NCBI GenBank assembly: GCA_024291935.2
Contig: CM044315.1
Coordinates: forward strand, 49,698,385-49,762,384
DNA: 64,000 nucleotides
Source of the DNA: Okapia johnstoni
Lineage: Eukaryota > Chordata > Mammalia > Artiodactyla > Giraffidae
Reading direction: 5' to 3'
Position 1 is the stretch's first letter. The number at the start of each line of letters is the position of its first letter. A program made the position numbers and the translations under genes. Shown one piece after another: positions 22,664 to 32,935 of this stretch. Under the pieces are notes generated by a model. That model searched no databases, was not told the DNA's origin, and was given only the letters and a program-made list of their open reading frames with translations.

Positions 22664-22885
22664 CTGCGTGCATGCTGAGTCACTCAGTCATGTCCAACTC
22701 TGAAACCCATGGACTGTAGCCCACCAGACTTCTCTATTCATGGGATTTTTCCAGGCAAGAATACTGGAATGGGTTGCCATTTCCTTCTCCAGGCAATCTT
22801 CCTGACTCGGGGATCACAACCACGTCTCCTGCATGTCTTCTGCATTAGCTGGTGGATTCTTTACCACTGAGCTACCTAGGAAGGC
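22664..22885 (-). mobile_element. Bov-tA SINE inside old L1
   Basis: Full-length minus-strand copy. TSD ttaaatcacta / ttaaatcatta at 22653-22663 and 22886-22896 (10 of 11). Confidence 0.92.
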
Positions 22886-24151
22886 TTAAATCATTATTAG
22901 GAAATTACAAAATAAAACAATGAGATATCACAGCATATCTAATAGCCATACCTATTAGAATGGTTAAAAACCAGGAACTTGAATCTTTTGCTGGTAGGAA
23001 TAAAATATGGCACAATCAATTTGGAAGACAGTTTGACAATTTCTTACAAAGCTAAATATAGTCCTAGCATGTAACCCAGCAATCACACTCCTAGGTATTT
23101 ACCCAACTGACTTCAGAACTATGTCCACATAAAACCCTGCAGGCAAATGAATAGCAGCTTTATTCATAGCCACCAAAAATTGGAAGCAAGGAAGATCTCC
23201 TTAAATAAGTTAATGGATAAACAAATTGGAGTATATTCATAGAATGAAACATTGTAAAAAGAAATGAGCTATCAAGTCACAAAAAGACATGAAATCTTAA
23301 CTGCATTTTGCTAAATGAAAGAGGCCAATCTGAAAAAGCCATGTTCTGTATTATTACAACTATATGATATGACATTCTGGAAAAAGCGAAACTACAGAGA
23401 TAATTAAAATTCAGTGGATTAGGGGAGGGTTAAATAGGGTAAATTGGTGAAGAACAGAAAATTAATAGGGTGATGAAGCTATTTTCTATAACACTGTAAT
23501 AGTGGATACCTGGATTTGTCAAAACCCACTGAAATTTACAGCACAAAGAGTTAACTTTTAGATACGCAATTTTTTAAATCATGTAAAAGATTAGGGGAAT
23601 CTCAAGATGAAATGCAGAATGTGACAAAACAATCTGTGTTATAAATATATGAGACAACCTCACTGAAAGCAGTGGGGGAAAAAAAAGGTGCTCACTAAGT
23701 AACTTTGAAAATGACAAAAGAAATAGTACATAAGAAACTGTACTCTAGTGGACAAAGTTGTTTTCCGTGGGGGTCTGGTTCAAAATTCTGACACTGCTGT
23801 ACACGTGTACTAGAACTGAATGATTAGGTAAATATATGGCAGGTGATGGGAACCAAGCTTACCCCATTGTTGGAGTAGGCAATCACAGATCCCCAAAGGG
23901 AGGAGGTGAAATAGACCCATGTGGATATCAGTTTGATTGGGAGACATCTATTTGCTTATGTGTAGCTTAATACAGATACAGATGGTTAAATACACATAAA
24001 TTTACAAATTAATACATACATATATATTTCCCTGCTCTGTCCTCTGAGAGGGCCTGTATGCAACAGCAACCCTGTAGCAACAAAGATACTTAGTGTCCAG
24101 ATCTTGGTTCTAATACTATCTTTGGAGAAACGACTGATTCTAGGACTAGAG

Positions 24152-24574
24152 TATATTAAAAAGGATGTGAGAGTATAAAGAAAGCTGAGTGCCGAAGAAT
24201 TGATGCTTTTAAACTGTGGTGTTGGAAGAGATCCTTGAGAGGCCCTTGGACTGCAAGGAGGTCCAACCAGTCCATCCTAAAAGAAATCAGTCCTGAATAT
24301 TCACTGGAAGGACTGATGCTGAAGCTGAAGCTCCAATACTTTGGCTACCTGATGTGAAGTACTGACTCACTGGAAAAGACCCTGATGCTGGGAAAGACTG
24401 AAGACAGGAGAAGAAGGGGACGACAGAGGATGAGATGGCTGGATGGCATCACTGACTCAATGGATGTGAGGTTTGAGCAAGCTCCAAGAGTTGGTGAAGG
24501 ACAGGGAAGCTTGGAGTGCTGCAGTCCATGGGGTTGCAAAGAGTAGGACATGACTGAGTGACTGAACTGAACTG
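24152..24574 (+). mobile_element. BovB LINE 3' end with internal deletion
   Basis: BovB 3' sequence runs from tatattaaaaaggatgtgag to the terminal actgaactgaactg. Compared with the other copies here, the stretch between the tattaaaaagcagagac region and the ggatgtgagag region is missing. TSD aggactagag / aggactaggg at 24142-24151 and 24575-24584. No intact frame. Confidence 0.9.
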
Positions 24575-24643
24575 AGGACTAGGGCAGGAAATGTACAAGA
24601 TTAGCCTGAAGTATCTTGTGCCAGAAAATAAGACAGTACTCAA

Positions 24644-24661
24644 AACCACCACCACCACCAT
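24644..24661. repeat. (CCA)n short microsatellite
   Basis: About five ACC/CCA units in the old L1 3' region. Confidence 0.75.
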
Positions 24662-25388
24662 CTCACAATGAGAGAAGTAAGTCAAAGGGACACAGAGCAA
24701 TGGATAGAGCTTCCCATGGCCAAAGCTGGAACAATCAGAGCAACAAAGTAAAGTAGTCTTTTATTATAACCCAAAGTATAAAATGAATCATGAATCCATA
24801 TGATGTAAATAAACAATTGAATAAATAAATAAATACAAAGGTGAGAAGAGACAAATTTCCTGGGCAGGAAATTTCGAAGAATTTGTGTAGCTGCTCTGCC
24901 CTCAAGAAAGTGAAGCATAACTCCCCACTCCTCCAGGTAGACTCCACACAGTAAGAGCACAGTATGGATGGGGGTAGTAACTTCACAGGGAGGAAACTTG
25001 CCAAACACTACTTCAGCTAGGGGGCAAAGGTCAACATCAACCATGACAAACCATGTGAATGACATGTGTCCTTGATAGGATGTGATGAGAATGGCACTCC
25101 ATCTCTGTAGTCCTCCTCTCAAAAGTCCATAACCCCACTTCCATCATAAGAAAACCTCAGACAAATTCTAAGAGAGGGACATTCTACAAAATAGCTGGCT
25201 AGCATTCTTAAAAGGCCAAGGTCATCAGAAGCAAGTCAAATCTGAGAAAATGTCACAGCCGAGAGGATCTTAAGGAGACATGACAATTAATATGACGTGG
25301 TCCTGGAACAGAAAAGGGACACTGGGTCAAAACCAAAGAAATCTGAATGAAGTATGGCGTTTAGTTAATAATAATGTATCAACACTGG

Positions 25389-26100
25389 ATGAAGCACAAG
25401 CTGGAATCAAGATTGCCAGGAGAAATATCAATAACCTCAGATTTGCAATTGATACCACCCTTATGGCAGAAAGTGAAGAGGGACTAAAGAGCCTCTTGAT
25501 GAAAGTGAAACAGAAGAGTGAAAAAGCTGGCTTAAAACTCAACTTTCAAAAAACTAAGATCATCACTTCATGGCAAGTAAATGAGGAAACAATGGAAACA
25601 GTGACAGACTTTATTTTCTTGGGCTCCAAAATCACTGCAGATGGCGACTGCAGCCATGAAATTAAAAGACGCTTGCTCCTTGGAAGAAAAGCTATGACCA
25701 ACCTAGACAGCATATTGAAAAGCAGAGACATTACTTTGCGGAAAAAAGTCTGTCTAGTCAAAGCTATGCTTTTTCCAGTGGTCATGTATGGATGTGAGAG
25801 TTGGACCATAAAGAAAGCTGAGCGCCGAAGAATTGATGTTTTTGAACTGTGGTGTTGGAGAAGACTCTTGAGAGTCCCTGGAACTGCAAGGAGATCCAAC
25901 CAGTCAATCCTAAAGGAAATCAGTCTGAATATTCATTGGAAGGATTGATGCTGAAGCTGAAGCTTCAATACTTTGGCCACCTGATGCGAAGAATTGACTT
26001 ATTAGAAAAGACCCTGATGCTGGGAAAGATTGAGGCCAGGAGGAGAAGGGGATGACTGAGGATTAGATGGTTGGATGGCATCACCGACTCAATGCACATG
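25389..26100 (+). pseudogene. BovB reverse-transcriptase C-terminal remnant
   Basis: A frame at 25280-25948 enters from L1 sequence and covers the end of the RT palm, the thumb-like region and CESWTIKKAERRRID. A second frame (25849-26055) carries the basic RRRRG end, so there is at least one frameshift near 25930. The motif C position reads FAID where the antisense copy at 7257-8568 has YADD, so a catalytic aspartate is lost. Non-functional. Confidence 0.85.
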
Positions 26101-26205
26101 AGTTTGAGCAAGCTTGAGGAGTTGGTGATGGACAGGGAAGCCTGGTGTGCTGCAGTCCATGGGGTCGCAAAGAGTCAGACACAACTGATCGACTGAACTG
26201 AACCG
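25389..26205 (+). mobile_element. BovB LINE 3' fragment
   Basis: Sense BovB from the atgaagcacaagctggaatc block through the C-terminal ORF and 3' end (gactgaactgaacc). Short TSD aacactgg / aacaccgg at 25381-25388 and 26206-26213. It sits within the L1 3' UTR, which resumes exactly after the right TSD. Confidence 0.92.
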
Positions 26206-26417
26206 AACACCGGTTCATTAACTATGACAGATGTGCCATGCTAATTTAAGTTGTTAATTTAAAGGAGGTTGTAACTGAGTATAGGGTGCTAGGGAACTCT
26301 CTGTACTGTCTTCACAGTAAATCTAAACCTGTTCTAAAACATGAAGTTTATTAAAATAAAAATAAATCATGCCTGGGGCATAATAATGTTATGTAATTAT
26401 TAGCTAGTAACAGTGCT

Positions 26418-26630
26418 GATGAGGCTTTCCTGATAGCTTAGTCAGTAAAGAATCCACCTACAGCAGAGGAGACCAGAGTTTGATCCCTGGGTTGGGAAGA
26501 TTCCCTTCAGAAGGAAATGACAATTGACTTCAGTATTCTTGCCTGGAGAATCCCATAGACAGAGGAGCTTGGTGGGCTATAGTTCATGGGGTCACAAAAG
26601 AGGTGAACAATGATTTAGCGACTAAACCAC
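26418..26630 (+). mobile_element. Bov-tA SINE
   Basis: Sense copy, head gaggctttcctgatagctta and BovA end gatttagcgactaaacc. It is more diverged than its neighbours and I found no clear TSD. Confidence 0.9.
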
Positions 26631-27633
26631 CAGAATGATGCTGGTAGTAGTAGTTATGGATTGGTGGGTAGAGTGGAGGAATACTTGCTATATGAGTCCT
26701 TTATGTTCTTCCTGTGGAAATTTAGGTTAAAGGATCCAGAAAATAAGCTGTCACTAAGCTAGTCACCAAGTAACAGCCCCTCCTGAAACCTATACCCCCA
26801 TCAAGAACAGCACTGCCAGCAGCTCTATGGATTAACACTGGTGGCTTTCTAGGGAAGAGTCACCATCACCCCCCCAACTCCTGCAAATAAAGGGCAGATC
26901 ACCTCACACATCCTCCAAGGCTGACAAATTTTTTTTAAAAAAAAGGGTGGTGGAAATGCAAAGATGTCAATAAAGAAACACCTTGTAATCCAGAAGAACT
27001 TCAGACCAAAGATCAAGGAACCAATTCCACACAGCAGCTACCAGATGACCTAGAAACCCCAGAAGTCAGAATGGTGGTTTTGTTAAATGGTAGCGCTCCC
27101 TGATGCATTGAGTGAGTGAAATATGACTTGTATTTCCCTTGCTTGAAATTCTAAATCCTCTATAAATGGAAAAATCTCCTGTCAGGCTGATGCACACATG
27201 GGCACTCTCCAGCTCTCCCAAAATAAACGGGATCAACACAGAGGACCAAGTCCTCATCTTCTGCCAACCTCCACACAAACCTGCTGCAGTCACATTTATA
27301 CCAAGTAGGTGGGCAAGGAGAAGAGCAGACTGGATGTACAGCACTTCAAATGTGGATGCTGCTTCTGCAAGTGTCAAAAAGCCCCAAGGTTGCAATCACA
27401 TTTCATTAATGAAACACAAATAAGCAGGGACTGTGCTTAATTTATCACAGAAGTTTCCAGACACTAATCTTGCCACTCCTGTCTGGGCTGAAGAGTGTTA
27501 TATTCATAACACACCTTGAGAATGGAAGCTGCGACACAGAGAAGCATCTTAAATGCAATGAGTTTCTGGGGACTTCTTAACTGAAAAACAGCCAGAGCTT
27601 TTCCCAGGTACTATCGCTTTAAGAGTGACAAGA

Positions 27634-27647
27634 GTGCCCTCTCGTGG
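27634..27647 (-). promoter_or_regulatory. CTCF-like core motif
   Basis: The minus strand reads CCACGAGAGGGCAC, which matches 13 of 14 positions of the established CTCF core CCASYAGRKGGCRS. It lies in repeat-poor DNA. Occupancy is unknown. Confidence 0.35.
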
Positions 27648-28346
27648 GTTAGAAAGAGCCCTGCATGCAGGGTATAAGCCTGTGCCAGACATCTCGATAA
27701 ACTGGTCACTGCAGGTTGCGTTCATGTTGTTGGTTCCTGCTCTTTGCTTTCTCCTTTTCATTATTGTGGTGGTGTTTCAAGAGAATAGGTCATCCTCATA
27801 CACAAGAAAATTCCTGGCGGAAATAAATATACCTGTTTTCAGGTGGATGGGGCCAGGTTCAGCTTCAGTTCTCTCCTGACGAAAGCCAGCATCTACCTGG
27901 CTTACAGCGTATCTTCAACACTGACTATGGACAGCTGACATCTCATCACCACTAATAATGACCGAGCCAACTCGTTAAACCGGTAGGAAAGGTCTTAAAG
28001 AAACACCCGAACAGGAAAAGTTGACCCTTTCCAAGGGGCCCAACTCTGGCACCAAAAGGGTGAAAATCAAGGGTGTTCTTGATTTTAAGAGACTTTCTCT
28101 CAAAAACAGCATCCCAGAGCACTATCCGAGACAGAGGAAAGTGATAAGTGAAAGTCCTTACAGAGAATATGGTTGTCCCCGTCCAATCACTTCATTAGAA
28201 GGCGAAAACAAGTCACTCAAAGAAAGCCATATTTATTGTTTTAAACAAAACACAGTTTGTGTTCAAACGGCAACATGGGACAAGCTACACCAACAATAAA
28301 ATACAGGAAGGTCTGACTTTAGAAACTAAAAAGTGGACTCCCTTAC

Positions 28347-28507
28347 CTGGACTCATTCCATGCATTATTGACGTGAATGAGGATTATCCTGCGATTGAAA
28401 GCCCTTCCGCCAAACAGGTTTGTCAGCCAGATGCTACCATTTGGTCTAATTTTCACACACAAGCGGGTGATGCCCTGCACTGGGAGCAGCTCCAGGGGGT
28501 GGTCCAT
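28347..28507 (-). other. Exon-like open frame ending at a splice donor (candidate)
   Basis: On the minus strand an ATG at 28505-28507 opens 53 codons plus two bases, then meets TCCAG followed by gtaaggg, a strong donor match. An in-frame stop lies ten codons upstream (28538-28540). The sequence is unique and not repeat-derived. I do not recognise the protein. It may equally be a conserved non-coding element. Confidence 0.2.
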
Positions 28508-28669
28508 CTCCCCAGGGGCTCTCAGTTGCCCTCTAGCCTATAGCTTATAGGGACCCAGGGGAAGCGGCAATGGAATGCCTGGCTTAGCTGAAGTTATCCT
28601 TGCATCAGAAAAGGGTAGAGCAGGGGAGGAGAGCATTATCAGTGTCCTTCAAGAAAACGCAAATTCCTA

Positions 28670-29100
28670 TGAAATGCAAATAGGCAATAGTCACAAGAAA
28701 AAAATGTCACAATATTATTCAAAGGAATGCAAATCAAAGCAATGATGTTCTATCATTTTCTTCTTATGAGGTTGGCAAAATTAAAAAGAATGACACATCC
28801 ATTACTGAAGAAGGTCTAAGGGAAGAGATACCAAAAAAAGAAAAACAAACACTAGAAAGGGGAGTATAAAAATGGTCTCCCCGTTTCTGGAGACCAGATG
28901 TGCCCAAATGCCTTAAAAAGTGTACTGATCTTACGACCTAGCAATTTCCTTCTGGGAATTCTAAAGGAAGTCGTGGACAAGCTTTTCGAATATGAAAGAT
29001 CCCTTCTCTAAAAGTTTATAAATGACCACATAATGGGCGTTAAACTTTTGGCTTCAGATAAATAAGAAAACGGAGACATAGCTGAACAACAAAAATGCAT
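28670..29100 (+). repeat. Very old L1 (L1ME-type) ORF2 fragment
   Basis: The order ggaatgcaaatcaaagc, tgaggttggcaaaattaaa and ctagcaatttccttctgg follows L1 ORF2 near its 3' end. Highly diverged. Confidence 0.55.
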
Positions 29101-29994
29101 CCAAGAATTAGAGATAAGTATAGATGGAATCTCCAAGCCTTTTCTCCACTTTACCACCATCATTTGCTAACCTCATGAGTAGCCCAAAGCTCAGCCCAAA
29201 GCTCATCTGTCATGTTCCTAGCTAGTCCCATGGGTTCAGAGTTATACCCAGGCATTTTATGTACAACTTAAACACTTCCAGTCTGCTGGGGGTGTTGTCT
29301 CCGTCAGAGGTCATGGCCAGCACCCTCAGCATGTGTTCCCCTTGGTGGAGGCTGATTATGGTGCAGGCTAGTTAAAGCCTCTGGTTTAGCCTTGGGAATC
29401 AATAGATGCTTCACTCTGTCAGCATGACCAAAGGCTTGTGGGCATTTCAGACTCAAAAAGTGAGCCGATTCTCACCTAGCATGATGCTTTATAAACAACC
29501 CCGACCCTTTCATCCAGAGGAGATCCACAGTGCATGATACGCACAAGTCACCTTTGTCATCACACCTGGCGGGACATATTTAGAAGCTGCTCTTCTGTGA
29601 TAAATATTTCCTCTGCGTCTTAAATAATCTGGATATTAATAAGCCATTGTTAAGGTGATGGCTTTCAGGCTCTTCTAGAATGGATCATCCGTGTCCTTGG
29701 AAAAGCAAAAAAGCTCAAAGCCCAAGTAAACACTTAAGACATGACAGTGACAAAAAGACATGAATAATAAATACCTTCCAAATTATAATCTTCCTGGGAG
29801 ACTTTATTTACACATTCAGCCTTTTTTTCGTTTTTGCTCTTTTTCTGGCTCTCAGGATTGAATCCTTTTGACATTTTTTCATTTAGAAAAAGACTAACAA
29901 ATCCACGACAGAAAGGGAATATTGTTCCATTAATCAGACACCATACACCTCATAAATCATTACAAATTTAGATTCCTACCTTGGGTAGCCAAAT
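29101..29994. other. Repeat-poor unique DNA
   Basis: No repeat or gene was recognised. The region 29560-29660 has several homeobox-type TAAT cores (cttaaataatctgg, gatattaataagcc), a composition often seen in non-coding enhancers. That is inference only. Confidence 0.35.
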
Positions 29995-30118
29995 GGAAAG
30001 AGCACTAGAGCCAGAGTCAGGAAACCCGGATCCTTGCGACCTTGAATCTCAAGAGCTGGCTCTGTGACCTTGGGGCTCAGTTGCTTTTCTGAGTTTTGGA
30101 TTCATTCTCTGTGAAGAC
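29995..30118 (+). repeat. MIR SINE
   Basis: Sense MIR order: agagcactagagccagagtc, tcaagagctggctctgtgac and cttggggctcagttgc. Confidence 0.75.
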
Positions 30119-30126
30119 AATGACTG

Positions 30127-30257
30127 AGGGATTTCACAGCAGTCCGATGGTTAAGACTCTGTGCTCCCAACACAGGAGCCACGGGTTTGATCCCTGGTTG
30201 GGGATCAGATATCCCACATGTTGTACAGTGAGGCCAAAAAAAAAAAAAAAAAAAAAA
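30127..30257 (+). mobile_element. CHR-type tRNA-Glu SINE
   Basis: The head gggatttcacagcagtccg, the B-box-like cgggtttgatccctgg and the end gtgaggccaaaaaaaa follow the short cetartiodactyl CHR/tRNA SINE. TSD aatgactgag / aatgactaag at 30119-30128 and 30256-30265. Confidence 0.85.
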
Positions 30258-30265
30258 TGACTAAG

Positions 30266-32562
30266 CTCCTGTGTATAATCCTTTGGAAGGTGAATGTGGG
30301 ATAACAGCTGGAACAGAGCTGCCATGGCCTCTATTACTTCACCCCTTTCATCTCTTTCCCCGAAGCTCTCTGGCCAGCAGATCCTTCACACCTCAGATAC
30401 AATAACCCCAAATTGTCTGGCTACAGTGTATTCCTACTTTCCCTGTGGGATCCAGTGCCAGTTGTCCACAAGGATGGCTTGCTTGCTAACACATCCTTTC
30501 TCCCATCTCATTCCTCATGTCCCCAGCACTGTTTTCTGGCATAATCCCCCAATAACTAATGTACCTGGAATTCTTGTCTCAAGTCCTGCTTCTGTGGAAA
30601 TTCAAACTAGAGCAGGGGGTTATGTATCTTTCTATCAGGGTCTCAGTCTTTGCAAATGGCCTGTTCTTAAATGGCTACTCTTTCCTTGTGATGTAGGAGG
30701 TAGGCCATTTTCTCCAGAGCAAACAGGAATACAAAATTTGAAAGTGACACAGCTTAGCTATGTATCTCCCCTTTAACAAGTCAGGGCAGTTCTGATGGCT
30801 CCTTCCAATACTGAGGGGTCCTAACCCAGGAATCCTCAACAAAGACAGAGAGCCATGATCTAAAGGCATCAAAACACTGGGCCTCTACCCCACTTCCCAC
30901 CTGACTGCTCCCTCTCTGATAGAGACCGCCGATATGTTATTATACATTTAGAGAGGGGCCCCAATGCCAGAAATGTCAGGTCACACAGCAAGCTGAATGA
31001 GAGTTGTGGCTGAAGACTCAAGGCACAGCCACTCTTCGGTGTCCAAGAGGTTGAAATGTCAGGATCACAACCCCAGCTATAACAATGCTACAAAAGTCCC
31101 AAGTCCACTGAAACCAAGACAGCCCCTGGCTTGGCAGAAACAGGCTCAGCTGCAGCCAAGATCTGCTGAAATAGTCCTTCTGGGTCCCAACCTGCTGGAT
31201 ATTCAGGCCACCATTTGACTATCATTGGAAAAATCTTTGCACCCAGTCTGAAGTGCTGTCATCGTCCAGATAAAACAGATGGAAACCAAGCGGTAAGTGA
31301 TCACTGTTTACCCATCTCCATCCTCACACCTCTGCCGGTGCTTCACAGCATCCCACCATCACCATCACCACCATACAAGCCACACTCCCAAGGGATCTGC
31401 TCAAACCTGTGAATTCAAGCAGAGTTGCTTTCCATGGAGGTTGCAGGAAAATGGCACTAACTACAGAAAATCTTAGACCATGAAGAGAAAGACATAATGA
31501 AGAGAGAATATGCTAAAATTCCAAGGAAACTTCAGTAAGGGAGACATGGACCATCTAAAGGGAACACAGCCAGGAGAATGGAGCGGGGTCCACCTACACT
31601 GAGACCGGACGAAACCTCTCCACTCACCGATTCCACGTCACCAGAAGAAGAGGAAATCTGATTCATCGCTGTTGGCTTTACCCGACACCTTGAAAGAAGA
31701 GTGGAGGCAGGAAGAGAAAAGGTAAAAGAGGAAAGCTTGAGGCCAACTTGAAAGTTGTATGCCTTTCACACCAGGGCGCTCAACGTGAAAGCCAGCCCCC
31801 CAGGAGGTGAGTGGTGAAGATGCCCTCAGAAAATATAAAGGAGTTATTTAACAGAGCCTGAAAAATTTCATCTTCAGTGCTAGAAGATCCTAGAGATAAT
31901 CTAGTCAAGTCTCCTCATCCTTTGGGGGAGGAAGTGCAATCCAGAAGCCTGCAGGACTGTGTGCAGGAATGGGAAGAAAACCCCATTCTCCCAAGCAGAG
32001 CCCTTCCTAGCACCTCTGCCAGGTCACCTCCATGCTCCAGGGAAGGACATCAAGCTCTCATCTCAAAGGCACAAGTGATACACTTGGAGAGCACTGATGC
32101 CATCGGCACTGTGCAGCCAGTGACACAAATGGAGCTTACTTTACTGGACCCCAGTGTTTGTTCCATTCATTTATCTGTGAACAAAACGAGATTCCTACTA
32201 AGAATCTCACCATATCATCCAGGAAATGTCACCCAAAATACTAAACAGCTCATCAAGGCCCTCCTTTGCTTACAGGTCTGCTTATAGACTAATAGGGAAG
32301 CCAGACTCCCAGGAAATATACACCTGTCCACTGCGCTTCATGTATGAGCCTCCTCTTTAAATGCCTGGACACAACAGGCTGAGCCACCCATAACCTGTTC
32401 CTCACTTTACTTAGCTGAATGGCTTGTGAAGGTAAAATCTTGGGTGTTTTTCTTTGAAACAAAAATGCTTTGACTATTATGTGTCAGTCATAGAGGTTGA
32501 AAAGGGTTTGGGCCCTAAGACCCCAGATGCCAGAAAGGTTGAGAGCATTATATGCACTATCT
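30266..32562. other. Repeat-poor unique DNA
   Basis: No firm repeat was recognised over 2.3 kb, apart from an LTR-like end near 30520-30620 (ggaattcttgtctcaagtc) that I cannot name. The 160-codon plus frame at 30294-30776 and the 136-codon frame at 31877-32287 show no domain, and the first begins next to a SINE tail. I treat both as chance. An exon-like segment at 31628-31688 is listed separately. Confidence 0.4.
31628..31688 (-). other. 61-bp exon-like segment with good splice sites (candidate)
   Basis: On the minus strand a long pyrimidine tract ends in ctttcaag just before 31688, and the segment ends at 31628 followed by gtgagtgg. Both splice signals are strong. One frame is open across the segment and contains an ATG, giving MNQISSSSGDVES up to the donor in phase 0. 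I recognise no gene. Short exon-like segments also arise by chance. Confidence 0.25.
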
Positions 32563-32572
32563 TGGCCATTTA

Positions 32573-32714
32573 ATTTGTTTTTGCATATTTATTTATTTTG
32601 ACTGCACTGTACAGCATGTGGGATCTTAGTTCCCAGACCAGGGATAAAACTCACGCCCTCTGCAATGTAAGCACAAAGTGTTAACCACCGGACCACAAGG
32701 GAAGTCTGCTATGC
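32573..32714 (-). mobile_element. CHR-type tRNA SINE, antisense
   Basis: The T-rich tail ttatttattttgactgcac is at the left and the head ggacttcccttgtggtccgg, read on the minus strand, at the right. Perfect 10-bp TSD tggccattta at 32563-32572 and 32715-32724. Confidence 0.9.
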
Positions 32715-32727
32715 TGGCCATTTAGAG

Positions 32728-32935
32728 AGTGACTACCAGGTGACACACACTGTGCTCCCAATTTCATGTGAATTATCTGATCTGATTCTTGCCACAACAC
32801 TTATGAAACAGGCATGCTAGCCCCATTTCACAGATGAAGAAACTGAGGCTTAGAAAAGGAAAATAACTATGGTTATACAACTAGTCCATGAGAATCTGAG
32901 GATGAAAGTCTGCCTGGTTTCAAGCCTTTGCTATC
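32728..32935 (-). repeat. MIR SINE, antisense
   Basis: Antisense MIR order: attatctgatctgattcttg, ccccatttcacagatgaag, aaactgaggcttagaaaag and atacaactagtccatgag. Confidence 0.75.

Larger units (their letters stand above)
21990..26375 (+). mobile_element. Old L1 (L1M-type), sense, split by three ruminant insertions
   Basis: The ORF2 end is recognisable from aaaacttacagtaaggctac near 22050, through cccagcaatcacactcctag near 23077, into 3'-UTR blocks (gacattctggaaaaagcg; gttaataataatgtatcaac), ending in attaaaataaaaataaat at about 26350. Interruptions: Bov-tA 22664-22885, BovB 24152-24574, BovB 25389-26205. It may be two adjacent old L1 copies rather than one; order and orientation agree with one. 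Confidence 0.65.
26631..28669. other. Repeat-poor unique DNA
   Basis: No interspersed repeat was recognised over 2 kb. There are four plus-strand frames of 84-94 codons (27166-27423, 27625-27879, 28021-28299, 28259-28543). The one at 27625 has a hydrophobic stretch of about 21 residues that could span a membrane, but none matches a known family. Non-coding conserved sequence is more likely than a gene. Confidence 0.45.

Noticed and set aside
25280..25948. 222-codon frame as a gene
   Set aside because: It is BovB ORF C-terminus with some L1 3'-UTR codons at its start; the RT motif is mutated and the frame breaks.
27625..27879. 84-codon frame with one hydrophobic segment as a membrane microprotein
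   Set aside because: A single Leu/Val/Phe-rich stretch arises easily by chance in T-rich DNA; no conservation, start context or transcript can be shown.
30294..30776. 160-codon plus-strand frame as a gene
   Set aside because: Starts next to a SINE A-tail, Ser/Pro/Leu-rich without motif, overlaps LTR-like sequence and has no promoter or splice support.
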